Origin: Austropuccinia psidii
Taxonomy: Eukaryota > Basidiomycota > Pucciniomycetes > Pucciniales > Sphaerophragmiaceae
DNA length: 64,000 bases
Direction: 5' to 3'
NCBI GenBank assembly: GCA_023105745.1
Contig: JALGQZ010000013.1
Span: 648,501-712,500, forward strand
The notes beneath the pieces were generated by a model that saw only the letters and a list, made by a program, of their open reading frames with translations, was not told where the DNA came from and did not search any database. This document shows positions 48,101 through 59,274 of this stretch, one piece after another. The stretch's first letter is position 1. Every line of letters begins with the position of its first letter. The position numbers and the translations under genes were made by a program.

Positions 48101-51100
48101 TACCATCTTGTAATAAATATTAATTAGATTTAAAAAAATAAATTTTGGTAAAAGAAGATGAGTTTTTAAATTTTTCACAAGAAAGAGACTCAAAATATTT
48201 GACAAAAAACTCAAATTATATAATACAAAGAAATAATCTCATTTAATATTCACTTCTGGATTCATATAGTTTAGGAGTTCATTATTGTAATTGTTTTACT
48301 TTTAAAAGGAAAATTAAAAGTCATTTTTCAAAAATTATAATTCCCTTTCCAACAATCTTCAGCAGAGGTAGTCTATGTGGTTATTTGAATTATGTATAGG
48401 AAAACAAGTAAAATTTAAATTGCGAAATACTATATGACAGAGTGTTTAAATTTCATTTATGGAAGAATTTGAATTAAATAATGGCTTTATGATCCAATAC
48501 TGAGGAGGTGGAAAGGTGGGTGAAGTCATTCCTTATAAAAGCCTTTTTATGTTGAAAATTCAAGGCTTTAAGATATGTTTTGAAAACACTCATAAAATAT
48601 TTTAATTATTAACTACTTGAAATTTATCATAAGGATCATTATTGGTTAATTTTGAAATTAATGAAGTTCTATTTATAATTCTTTATTCTAAGGAAACACT
48701 TGAAAAAACCCAATTCAGGATACAGAATTATCCTAAAAACCAATAAAACCCATCACCAGATCTCAAAAAACATTTCAAATAAAGGTCCAACTATGAAAAT
48801 TTCAAAACCCTACTTTAAATAAAAGATATTTGGGTTTTGTTTTGTTTTCCCGACCTTTCAAAGATCAGCCTTTCATTGAGTAAAAAAATGGAGCTTTAGA
48901 TCTACTTTATCAGCCAAGAAATGAAAAAATATTTTCACTTATGTAGAATCAAGGGCTTTCCATGGAAGAAACTGATTTCCTTCCGAAATTCTTCATTAAT
49001 TTGAAAGAAGTTAAGTTTACTTTCTTTATTATTTGCTATCATTGAATAAAATATGAATTATAATCTTATCAATTATTTTAAGTAAAGAGAAAAATGAGAG
49101 GCTTACAATTGAAAATTCAATATAAATAATTTGATAAAATTATTTTATTTCAATGACAGATACTATATTCCTATTAGATGGCCACATTTAATCAGTTATT
49201 AATTTATATTTTTCTCCAGAGTCATTATATTTGAATATGATGAATTGTTCTGCCTTTTTATATTTCAAGTTTCAAAATTTCAATAATGATCATTAATAAA
49301 AGTGAGTTTTCTAGTCATTTTGTGAGGCAATAAACTCTGTAGATATTTTCTTATTTAATTACAGAGAGAATTTCTGTCAAATATTTACAATTAGGTTTCA
49401 AAAGTAAGAAAATATTGTAATTTTACATGAAATTTCAGAACTATTCACTGTAGCAGTAGCAATTCCGCATGCAGCACTGTTCACTGTAAGCAATAACAAT
49501 ACTGCGCGAAGCACAGTGGGAAATTAAGAAATGTCAAATAAAGATTAGGTGAATCAATGTCACACAGAAGAAGTACGTACAGCTAATTATATGAGATAGA
49601 CTGTATTTCTCTAAAGTTGCTAACATTTTCTTCTTTATTCCATAATTTTAGTCTATTTATAGATTGACCTTCTCTTAATTTTAATTTTCTGTCTTTTGTT
49701 TTATTGTCTTACAAGAGTTTTTCCCACATAGTTTCTTTAAACTGTTAATTGAATTTATTTTAAGATCCCAATTTTTAATTCGATTTTTTTTATTTTGTTT
49801 ATATACATTTTAGTGAGAGTTATTCTCCTTATATGTGAGTTTATTCTACATTTTCCTATATTTTTTTGTCAGTTTCATCCATAACTCTGTTCCTAATTAC
49901 TATTATTTATAATAAATTCTTTTATTGGTAATTTTTAAGCTGATACTACGTTGATGGAAAAAGACAACATTTATTTACTTATTTTGTATGTTTTTTTAAA
50001 ATAAGTTAGTAGTAATTCACAAGAATTGGTAAAAGAATTTATGGAAGACCCAGGGACGCAATTCAATTTGAATAACTGATTTTTCCACAGGAAATCTGAT
50101 ACCATAAGATCCGCCTAAAAAATCCATAATAATTCAGAAAATCAGTTGATTAAAAAATCACCCCCCACTCATTTTTTTATTATATTTTATTTTTAGCACT
50201 CCCAACTTCTATTAACCATTCAACTTCTAATCATAAATCCCAATGATAGCCCTACAATCCCCATTTCACCTTTAATATTACTATCTAATCCCCCTTTTTG
50301 TTTTAATTTAGCCATATATTACCCCAAAAACTTGATAATTTTAATCTTTATGACTAATAATCCACCAAAAAAATTTCTGAGTATTTTAAACATGAAAACT
50401 AACCATCTTCCTCAATATTCAAGAGTAAAAAGGTAAGTACTTTTTTTTCTAATCAATCAAAATTAGTCTCTAAGTATCCATTGGTTTTCTTCAATTTCAT
50501 ATATTAAGGCAACCCAGCCTCAAAAACCCTAATATTATTTCAAATCAGAACTAATTGGATTCTTCCAAGGAGCATGAACATAATTGTATTTTAACTCATA
50601 TTAAAAATAAAAAAATAAGGAATGGTGTTTCTAAATGAATTCAGGGACCCTACTCATTCCCCATGAATTCCCTGCTTCCCGAATTGATTCATCAAAAATA
50701 AACACCAAAATTGCCCCTTTTTCAAAACTTATCTGGGCCCTTGAACCCCCAAGAATTTTTCCAAAAAAATAAAATAGTGGGTTTTTTCACTCAAAGGGCC
50801 ATTAATTCTAAAGATTCCCCCCAAACAACCTTTTTTTATATTTATGTTTCTATTAGTTAAACTGAATACTATTTTACTTCCCTTTTAGTTTATTAAAATT
50901 CCTATTAATTAAACTGGGGGTAATTCCAGAGGGGCCAGGCTAACAGTTCTCCTGGCCATTCAGTTTCAAGAACCCTTTCAAGACTCTTATTTCATGATTA
51001 TTACATACCTTTGATTTGGCCAAAAATAATTTGAACTATTTATTAATTAATATTTTTGCTTTGAAGGCTTTTGATTCTGATATCAGATGTTTTTTAAGAG

Positions 51101-51241
51101 ATAGGAAGAGTCACCTAATAGATATTGATCTGGTTGAGTCAAAAAAACCAAATTTATTTCATGGATCACACTGAAATTAATAGTAATTTTACCTTTTCCA
51201 AAAAAATATATTTGTATTTTTATAAAAGAGAATTCTTTTGG
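42185..51241. other. AT-rich intergenic region, decayed repeats
   Basis: No gene supported. A G14 run is at 42244-42257. 42250-42860 resembles 6830-7400 with a motif around CTCATAATTCAATTAT present twice (near 42591 and 42711). A hairpin with arms AAAGTGGT/ACCACTTT lies near 43591-43622. A GC-rich 36-37-base tandem pair is at 49441-49513 (listed separately). Short open frames have no domain. Confidence 0.45.
49441..49513 (+). repeat. Two-copy 36-37-bp GC-rich tandem repeat
   Basis: Unit 1 at 49441-49476 and unit 2 at 49477-49513 both read CTNTTCACTGTA...AGCA, with CpG-containing GCATGCAGCA or GCGCGAAGCA at the end. The composition differs sharply from the AT-rich surroundings. A third partial unit (CAGTGGG) follows. 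Confidence 0.6.
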
Positions 51242-51477
51242 TTTTAATATATCAGAAAAAAAAGGATTAGAAATCACTCTTGATCACATTAGTTATGGAT
51301 AAAATTCCTCTTAATGATAGAAGATGAGGAAAAGTCACAAGTAAGACTCCAGGAACAAGCTTAGACTACTCTACAACACATGAAATATCTAGTTACAAGT
51401 GTGTGAAATCTTAACATGAAGCCAAATTTTTCTGAAGTTTTTTCTTTCAAAATTAAGCTTAATAACAGATTATTACA
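51242..51477 (-). repeat. Putative LTR (left) of decayed copia-like element
   Basis: A 236-bp direct repeat of 55152-55385, with shared blocks including AAATTCCTCT, GAAAAGTCACAA and TGAAATATCTAG. On minus it starts TGTAATAATCTG, fitting a 5' TG end. Confidence 0.6.
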
Positions 51478-53030
51478 CCCCCTACCAAGAATATAGCTTT
51501 AGCCCATAAAGGATTATATTTTCAAAATATACCCCATTAAATAGTTGAGAGCTTGCCCATTTTTCTCTGAAGGGAATCTTGAGAGTCTGGGAAGTTTTTT
51601 TACTGAAAAATCCAAGTGCGGTCTGCTACCAGATACCAAGTAAGAGAGAACCAAGAGATTATTGATAAATTGCTAAGTATATACCTGTATAACTGTTAAA
51701 TGGAGGTTAATCTAAATCTAACGGAGTTAGTGATGAGTCATGTTTCATAATAGGTCACTGATATCAATTTATTATTACTTGGATTAATTTTTTTTTTTGA
51801 TAAATTCATTTCATTTTATTTCATATCACATTTAATTTTACAAATCTTATAAACTCTATCTTTTAACTTAATTTCAAAGTGACTCTACGAAATTTTTTAA
51901 AATCTTTTGAATCTCATTGAGAATCTTAAGTTTATCAAACCATAATTAATTTGGACCCAAATATTCATAATTTTATTATATTTTTTTTTTTTAAAAAAAA
52001 GGAAGATTTATTTCTTAAATTTTCTTTCTTTGAATCTCAATTCAAAAATTAATTTTTTAAAAGAAAAAAAAAAAAGAAAAACCCTTCATGATTTTTCCAA
52101 TAGAGGAAATTTTTCAAATTTAAAGACCTTTAATTCTAATTTCTTATTAAATTATTTGAGTTTAAAAAGAAAGACTTCTTCATTATTAAGGCTTGGAGGT
52201 TAAACATCACTGAGATCAAATGAAGAAATTAGCCATTCTGTAAAGTTTTTAATGATGATTAATTGAAAAAGTGAAATAAGAAATTCCATTTATGTGTATT
52301 TTTCACTAAAATCAACATCTAGAATTTTCGAATCACCATTATCAAAAAAATTTATCTTTAAAAATGATGATATTCTAAATATAATCCCTTTTTAAACTTA
52401 AAGATCAATTTTTTAATTATAAAACTCATGAAATTTTTTTTCATTCCATTTAAGTTTAACTATAAATTTTTTTTTTTTTAGTTGTGAAATTTTTTTTAAA
52501 AAAAAATACTTTTAAAAATTTGTTAAAAAATTTTAAAATTTACTTCTTAGTTAAATTTAAAAGGAATTTCTTTTATTTCTAATAGAATTTGTAATTTCTT
52601 TATTAAATATTATTTCTTTTTATATATTAATTAAGTGAAAAATTAAAACAGAACTTTTTTTTCATGATTTGAGGAGAAGAAACCCTTTTGATGTCTCATG
52701 GAGGGTCATTAAATTCATTAAAAATCATTTTTTTTCAATTTTATTGAATTTTAATTTTCAATATATTATAATAACCAAAAACTCTAAAACTCTTAGGAAA
52801 TTTAAAATTCTAAATTATATTTTTCTTGAGTGAAACTTTTAAGATTTTTTATGGTAAAGAAATCTTCATTAGATTTTATTCTTCAAATTTAAAAATTAGT
52901 TTAAGCTCAGGGTTCAGTTTGAAATTTCTTCAAATGGAGTGGTTTAATTAAATAAGTAATTTGGAATGTGGTTATGAATTAATTCTTCCATGAGGTAAGA
53001 AAATTTCCAAAAATTTTGTTTCTCTGTATA

Positions 53031-53390
53031 TCAAGTATCATAGCTCTTTCCATGTATCTGATGGTACAATTTAGTCTCTCTGCTTCTCAATTTTTTGAAA
53101 GGTGAATACGTTATGGTAAGAACCAAATTTAAGCATTTCTGTTGTAATGATCTAGTGAATGAATTGGATAAGAATTCTTGGGCATTTTCAGTCCTCAAAT
53201 ATTTTTGCAAGATTTCCAAATTGAGCCTTTAGTATAGAGATCCAGTCATTTAATATGGTAGGGAATTAAGATCAAATATGCATTGGAGCCAAGAAAGAAT
53301 AGGTTTTCACATGATCTCGAATTTTTAGGATAAATTTGAATCCATTCATGTCAGGAGTAAAGGGACTCAGAACATCTTAGACTAAGAGTT
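53031..53390 (-). pseudogene. Copia-type integrase core remnant
   Basis: Read on minus from about 53390: a DVLSPFTPDMNGFKFILK-like stretch with IRDHVKTYSF, the first catalytic Asp region of copia integrase (D...P...GFKF.L.IRD). After frame breaks comes LRTENAQEFLSNSF (53219 downward), the second catalytic region in which the usual Asp of T-D-N is Glu here. TITYSP follows, resembling the strand before the third catalytic residue; the expected NG..ER motif is degraded. Stop codons interrupt the frame. Integrase would insert element cDNA; this copy cannot. Confidence 0.72.
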
Positions 53391-53469
53391 CAAGGAAATT
53401 GTACTTGGGAATTTCTTTGTGATTTACTTCCTTTAAATGAGTTCTTGTTGAATCTTAATTTTCTTCATA

Positions 53470-53564
53470 TAAGAATTGGGTCCATTTCTTAACTGCAAAT
53501 TACTTGAGTTTTCTTTCAGAAAATATCTTACTACTTTTTCAGATGTGTGACCCAAATGGAAGTG
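53470..53564 (-). pseudogene. GAG-pre-integrase-like fragment of copia element
   Basis: The minus strand reads HFHLGHTSEKVVRYFLKEN, matching the W-H-x-R-L-G-H-x-S pattern of the domain preceding integrase in copia elements. It lies upstream (minus sense) of the integrase remnant, as expected. Confidence 0.55.
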
Positions 53565-55151
53565 CTATTGGAAAGGGGTAAGTTAATATTCAAGTTTATT
53601 TCTAATATCTAATTTAATAGCAGGAAAATTATTTTCAAAACAAAAAAGTACAAATCCACAATACATATTTCTCAAAGGTGGTGGGGATAATATTTTCCTA
53701 TAAATATAAATATAAATAAATTCTTTCAAACATGGGAAGAATAAAAGCACAAAAAAAGTTTGTATTGGTAAATTGGACTTTTTTTAATCACAAGAAATTT
53801 ACATGCCACCAAAAATTTGATTTTGGATTCTAGGTGACTATAATTTCTGTTTTATGATAAGAAATAATGATTTCAAAGTAAATGGAAAGCTCAGTTTTGG
53901 TAAAAAACTCTCAAGAGTCTTTAAGATAAGTTGATAAACCATTTTCTACAAGGAATAAATCAGAGGATTTTTCTTTAACAAAATATACCTTTGAAAAATT
54001 TTCAATCACCCTGTTAACACACAAAGCTATAGGAATAGGTGGTCTAATTATGTGGGATTTTGTACAAAAAGTAAATGGAAAGGAAGGGTTTGAACCAATG
54101 GAAATTAAAATCTTCCTTCCAGTGTCCAAGTTTTCCACAATTGTGGGAGTTTAAGTTAGTTTATCAGGTGGAATCTTTGGCCTAAATTTATCCATCACTT
54201 GAAGAACTCTATTGAAAGGCATAACTGGGAAAGGGGGTATTTCACTAAAAAAATGAATGTACTTGGGAATAGAGAGACACTCAATTTTTTATCTTTGAGC
54301 TTTATAAGACTTAACAAACAAATGAAGAAGGAAGTTTTTTCTTTTACTGAAGCAATAATTTATGAAGAGACAAATTGATAAAATTTCTCAGGTGCCATGG
54401 ATGGGGATGGGGAGCATTTTTATTTAAGAAATAAGCCCTCCAGTTCTTTTTCACCTATGTTGAGCTGTCTTTTTAATAAAAAAATTTATTCAAATGAGTA
54501 AAATGAGTGTTTATATGTTAATTCCCATTTATTTTAGAAGAAATGATCCAATCAGATAATTCACAAACTAATGGTAGCTTTTGAAAATGGCTATCAGGTG
54601 AGAATTTTGATTGAATTACTTTAAAAAGTGCCAAGGAATTAGGTGGAGAAAGAGGGACACCCAAATTTATTACAAAGCCACTTTGGAGATGAGAAAATAA
54701 AAAATTGAATGATCAGAAAATTATCCCTTGAGCTAAGAACTGACAAAAAAAAAACCTTGATCCTTAATAAAAGTGTCATTTTCATAGATGAAGGATAAAT
54801 GATTTTTGATATTTTTAATCCAGTTATTTAAAATTAAAAACATATTAAATGAGAGTAACACAAAAGGAAAAAAAACCTTTGGGGGTCACCATCAAAATTT
54901 AAATATGCATATTGTGAGGAAATAGGATAATTTTCTGTTGGAGGGTTCATGCCTGAAGAAGGGATGGCTTCAAAATGAGAGAAAAATTTTGATTGATGAT
55001 TCATTTTTCAGTTAAGGTTTTGAATCATGATAAAAAATTCATAATTTAATTCTTAATTGGGATTGGATTCCTCAGCAAGATTGAATTTTTAAGGGAGTAA
55101 AGCTTGGGGTAAAAGAAAATCAGCTCAGAAGAGAAAAAAAGGCTTTTAAGC

Positions 55152-55385
55152 TGTTAATAGATCAGAAAAAAGGGATTATAAAGAACTCTTGGTCACACTA
55201 CTTCTGGATTAAATTCCTCTCAATGGTATAGGATTAGGAAAAGTCACAAAAAGAAGCCGGGCAAAAGCTTAGATTACTATACAACATGTGAAATATCTAG
55301 CTAAAGGTGTGTTACATCTTTGTATGCAGGAAAAGCTGTCTCAAGTTGTTTCTTTTAAAAGTAAGCCTAATCACAGATAATTAGA
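55152..55385 (-). repeat. Putative LTR (right) of decayed copia-like element
   Basis: Direct repeat of 51242-51477. On minus it ends CTATTAACA, giving a CA terminus. Its first bases (TCTAAT) show the TG mutated. Confidence 0.6.
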
Positions 55386-57455
55386 TTTTCTATACACCAT
55401 TTGGTTAGCACATGATCCTAGCCAGCTAGTTATGAAAGAAGTTATATTCTTATCACAATCAAAAAGTATTTGGTATTTAATTGAATAAGTCTTTTTATTA
55501 TCAGAATATACTTTTCATTCATCATGAACAAATTGGCTACACCTGATAGCAGGCGTTCTATTTAGAATGTGACATATGATATAGATTGGAATCAGGTAGT
55601 AGATGGGAAATAATTTAAATTTAGAAGAATTTTTGGAAGAACTTCAAGCCACATATGAAAATTTTAAAATTTCAGCTCAATTGGATTAATATTAGTGTTT
55701 TCTATGACTTGTAAAAGCTCAATAATTTAACAATACATGATAAAATTAATTTTTTTAATTCCACATTTATTTTAATTTTTTTTTACTTCAGATTCTTTCA
55801 TGAAAAAAAAAAAAAAATTAAATTATTTCTCATATATTTTAACATAATGTGGAACTCCTTTTGGTGTGGGATTGAATAAGGTGGTCCTTGAGGGGGAAAT
55901 CACAGGTAAGCAGTTTTGAATTTCTGAAATAATCCTGTAACCAAGGGTGCTAATGGTGTTTTAGCTGCCTCTCTGAATATACTAAACAATCTCCCTACAG
56001 AGCTCACAAATCAATATTTAAGATTGTGGCTTTACAACTAGAGAAGACTTTTTTAGAAGTCTCTATCAGACCTATTCAATAATCAGACTAATGATAAAAT
56101 AATAATACTAATTTAGATAAAATAATTTCAAAAGATAAATTTTTAGGTGATTTTGTAGGATAATAAGGTAATAATTGAGTAAAATAAATAATAGATATAA
56201 TAGTACTGAGTGGTGATTTTAAGTTGTTTTCTTTGTTGAAGGTATTTTGTTTTAATGGATAATAGTTCAATATGAGAAAATTTAGTAATAGTGATAATAT
56301 ATAATAATATTTCTTTTGATAGTTTAAATAGTTGTTGTTGGTAAATAATTTTGATAATATGTAAAATATATTTTTGTGATAATAATAATAGTGATATAGA
56401 TTTTCTTCTAGTGAGAAGAGTATAATATAAATATTTTGTTGAATATGAGTATTTCACTAATAGATGAATTTATAATATAGGCAGACCTACTGTTAAATAC
56501 AGCTATTTATAAACCACTATTTAGTGTAATTTAATAATAATAATTTTCTAGATTAACCTACTAGTAAGGGATGAATAATTATTCTCCTTCTTGGTATATA
56601 ATTATTTGCATTCATGGGGAGAAGAGGAGAAAATGAGAGAGAGAGGCCTCCTTTTATTTTGTGAGAAGTACCCATAGGCTCTCCATGTAAAGTTTTATTC
56701 TTGCCCTTGAGATAATTTTGCTGGTGTAGATTTTTGTAACAAAAGTCAGATGACCTATCTGTTACACTGTATTAGTAATCTTGAACAGCCTTGAGAGATT
56801 AATGTTAGTGTGTAAAATTAAGAATGGTATCATATAATGGAGATATTTTCACCATTTGTTTGGCCAAAACTAAGATTGAGATGTTTTTGATTGGTGGGGA
56901 TTTTGATAAAAATATCAGGTGACTTCTCTTTTGCACCGCTTTAGACAGCTTGCATAGCCTTGAGGAATTAATGCTGGTGAGTAAGGGATGAAGGTGGTGT
57001 TATGTGAATAAGCCCTTGTATAATTTTGTTTGGAAGATTTATTTAGTTTCAGGCAATAATGCTGTGCAATGTGGGGATATCTTCTTGAGTTTTAATTCTT
57101 GATTACTGTAATTGCTGTGTGGTTTACAGTTTAGTGTATTCATTCCCCTTGCATGCAGCTAGTTGAAGTTGAATTGAGTTGTATTTGATGATCTTGAGGC
57201 TGTGTAATGTAAAGATGTCATATATGTGGATTTCATAAACCTTCTTTAAGTGCCTGTATTGTTATTCAATTTCAGATTTTTAGTGGATTTCCCATGTATT
57301 GAGTTGAATTGGATACTGTCATATGATCCTTGTGTCACATGAACTGTATTTTGGTTACTGTAATTCTTGGTAATATAATCTTCTTGATGTCTTTAGGGTG
57401 GATATAATTGTACAATGTTACTTTGTCCATGTAATTTTGAGTTTTTATGTATGTA
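55386..57455. other. Intergenic region with diverged tandem duplication
   Basis: No gene supported. Roughly 56711-56830 and 56890-57000 read as two diverged copies of one unit (TTTTGNTAA...ATCAG.TGAC..CT.T, then AGCCTTGAG..ATTAATG.T.GTG). The minus frames at 56088-56457 are low-complexity I/L/Y-rich and unlikely to be real. The 56500-57450 part is less AT-rich than its surroundings. Confidence 0.45.
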
Positions 57456-57493
57456 CAGTGCCCTCCAGAAAAGATCCAAACACTTTTTTTTTT
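57456..57493 (+). repeat. Left TIR of Tc1-like element
   Basis: Starts CAGTGCCC after TA and ends in a T-run. One mismatch to the right TIR (A versus G at position 23). Confidence 0.95.
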
Positions 57494-57997
57494 CGGGGGG
57501 CACTAATTTTTTTTTTTTGTTTTCTGAATCGCTACCCCTAACTCCATTTTCATAATATTTTTTTTTTGATCTTTTACAACTCCTCTGTTATTTCTCAGCT
57601 ATAACCAAAATTTCTGTATCTCTTTTTTTTCTCTCACCGTTTTTATTTTTATTTTTTTTAAAAAAAATAAATAGTTTTTTCTTTTAACTTTGCTTTTTAT
57701 TCTAATTAAACCAATTGATTGGAACTATAGGTCAGTTGCCATAATTAGATTCTGCTATATCAAATTTCTGACTTGTTCTGACTGTCCAGTAACTGTCAGA
57801 TGGAGTTTAACACCATCTTGTCTCCAACCAATCATTGTCAACCATCATAAAATACCCAATCAATTCGCATTTTGTGGTCTCGCAATGGTTTTCCTATTTA
57901 AATATTGATCTTTGAGTTTTTTTTTAGGTAAGACCAAATCATCATTTCTTAACAATACTTTGAATTTTTACTTATATATATAATATTTTTTATTATC

Positions 57998-59024
57998 ATG
58001 CCCCAATCACTTGATGAAGGAACTCGGGGTCAAATTGTGGGAATGAGAGCTGCTGGAGCCTCAATACGAACCATAAGCAATCATTTGCAAGTCCCTCCAA
58101 CTACCGTTCATGATACAATTCGCAAGCATCAGGAGCGTGGCCATCTTAAATCGCTACCAATACCAGGAAGACCCAGAAAGCTCAATGAACGTGATCTTCG
58201 CCAGTTAGCTTGTGTAGTTCAACAGAATCAACGCAAGAATCTAGCCGAAATCAAAAAACCTAATTACAATTGATGTCTCAATCAACACCCTTTGAATCGC
58301 GATTCACAAGGACCTTGGTAAGCAATCTTGTATTGCTGTCAAGAAGCCCTATCTCTCACCTGTGCACATGGAACGACGATTAAACTTTGCACGGCAACAC
58401 CTCAACTGGACCATTGAACAATGGTCCAGAGTGATTTGGACTGATGAGTCATCCTTCGAGCTTGGAAAACAGTCGACAAGGACTCGAGTCTGGCGCACAC
58501 CTCAGGAGAAGTATGAGCTAGAGTCAATGACCGTCAACCACTGATCAGGCCGAAGGTCATTTATGGTATGGGGGGCTCTTTGTGGGGCTATTCAATCCGA
58601 ACTTGTCTTCTTACCTCCTGGCCAGCGTTCAGCCGTCAATTTTATTTCGAATGTTTACGAACCCAGCCTGCTTCCTTTTTACGACGACCTCATTGATGCT
58701 GGCGTGGCTGAGAATTACGACCAACTTACACTCATGGAAGATGGAGCTCCCATACATACGGCTCAAGTAAGCAATGATTGGCGACAATCAAACAACATCC
58801 ACAAACTTCAATGGCCTGCAAACTCACCCGACTTAAATCCAATTGAGAACGTATGGTTCAAAATGAAATACATGGTCACCAACCTTTTCAATCCAAAGAC
58901 GATGGAAGAACTTAAGGCAGCAGTCACTGCTGCATGGGAGGAAATTCCATTTGAGCATTTAGACAATGTCCTTGTCTCTATGCCTTACCGAATGCAAGAG
59001 GAGCACCAGTGCGATGGTAAATAA
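57998..59024 (+). pseudogene. Tc1-family transposase (one frameshift, two nonsense codons)
   Basis: The N-terminal frame 57998-58273 begins MPQSLDEGTRGQIVGMRAAG and holds a helix-turn-helix (STIRTISNHLQVPPTTVHDTI-like), then the GRPRK linker and part of a second HTH. An indel in the A-run at about 58251-58256 shifts the frame. Frame +0 then reads on to 59024 with TGA at 58293-58295 and 58542-58544. The catalytic core is preserved: first Asp in VIWTDESSFE, second Asp in LMEDGAPIHTA and Glu in SPDLNPIENVW, with 34 residues between the last two (DD34E). Both TGAs could arise from CGA by C-to-T change at CpG (inference). Function: cut-and-paste transposition through the TIRs. Start chosen as first Met of the HTH frame, after a TATATA stretch at 57974. 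Confidence 0.93.
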
Positions 59025-59234
59025 AAACGGTTTTAGAAATAATTTTTTATTTTTATTTTCATTAAATCGTTGTAATATTGAAGTTAAACAAATTATACAC
59101 GAAATGATATTCTGCTGTTTGAGCTAACTATGGCCATGTGAGAACAGCTACAACAATGAGAATTCCAAATAAAAAACTAAAAAGTAAATTGAGTGTCCCA
59201 CCCAAAAAAAAGTGATACAACCATGAGAAACCCA

Positions 59235-59272
59235 AAAAAAAAAAGTGTTCGGATCTTTTCTGGAGGGCACTG
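59235..59272 (-). repeat. Right TIR of Tc1-like element
   Basis: Reverse complement starts CAGTGCCCTCCAGAAAAGAT and is followed on plus by TA at 59273. Confidence 0.95.
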
Positions 59273-59274
59273 TA

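Larger units (their letters stand above)
51242..55385 (-). mobile_element. Decayed Ty1/copia-like LTR retrotransposon
   Basis: Two diverged direct repeats of about 235 bp bound about 3.7 kb. On the minus strand this holds a GAG-pre-integrase-like motif (53470-53564) followed by an integrase core (53031-53390), the order expected for Ty1/copia. No reverse transcriptase was recognised between 51478 and 53030, and frames are broken, so the element is dead and probably deleted. No clear target-site duplication. The copia assignment rests on integrase and its preceding HxxLGH motif. Confidence 0.6.
57456..59272 (+). mobile_element. Tc1-like DD34E DNA transposon with 38-bp TIRs
   Basis: Terminal inverted repeats 57456-57493 and 59235-59272 begin CAGTGCCCTCCAGAAAAGAT and match apart from one base and the T-run. 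TA dinucleotides flank both ends (57454-57455, 59273-59274), the Tc1/mariner target duplication. A single transposase-like coding region lies inside. The coding frame is broken, so the copy is non-autonomous, but intact TIRs could allow mobilisation in trans. Confidence 0.95.

Noticed and set aside
56088..56457. Overlapping minus frames of 60 and 104 residues
   Set aside because: I/L/Y/T-rich low complexity from ATA/TAT repeats; no homology recognised.
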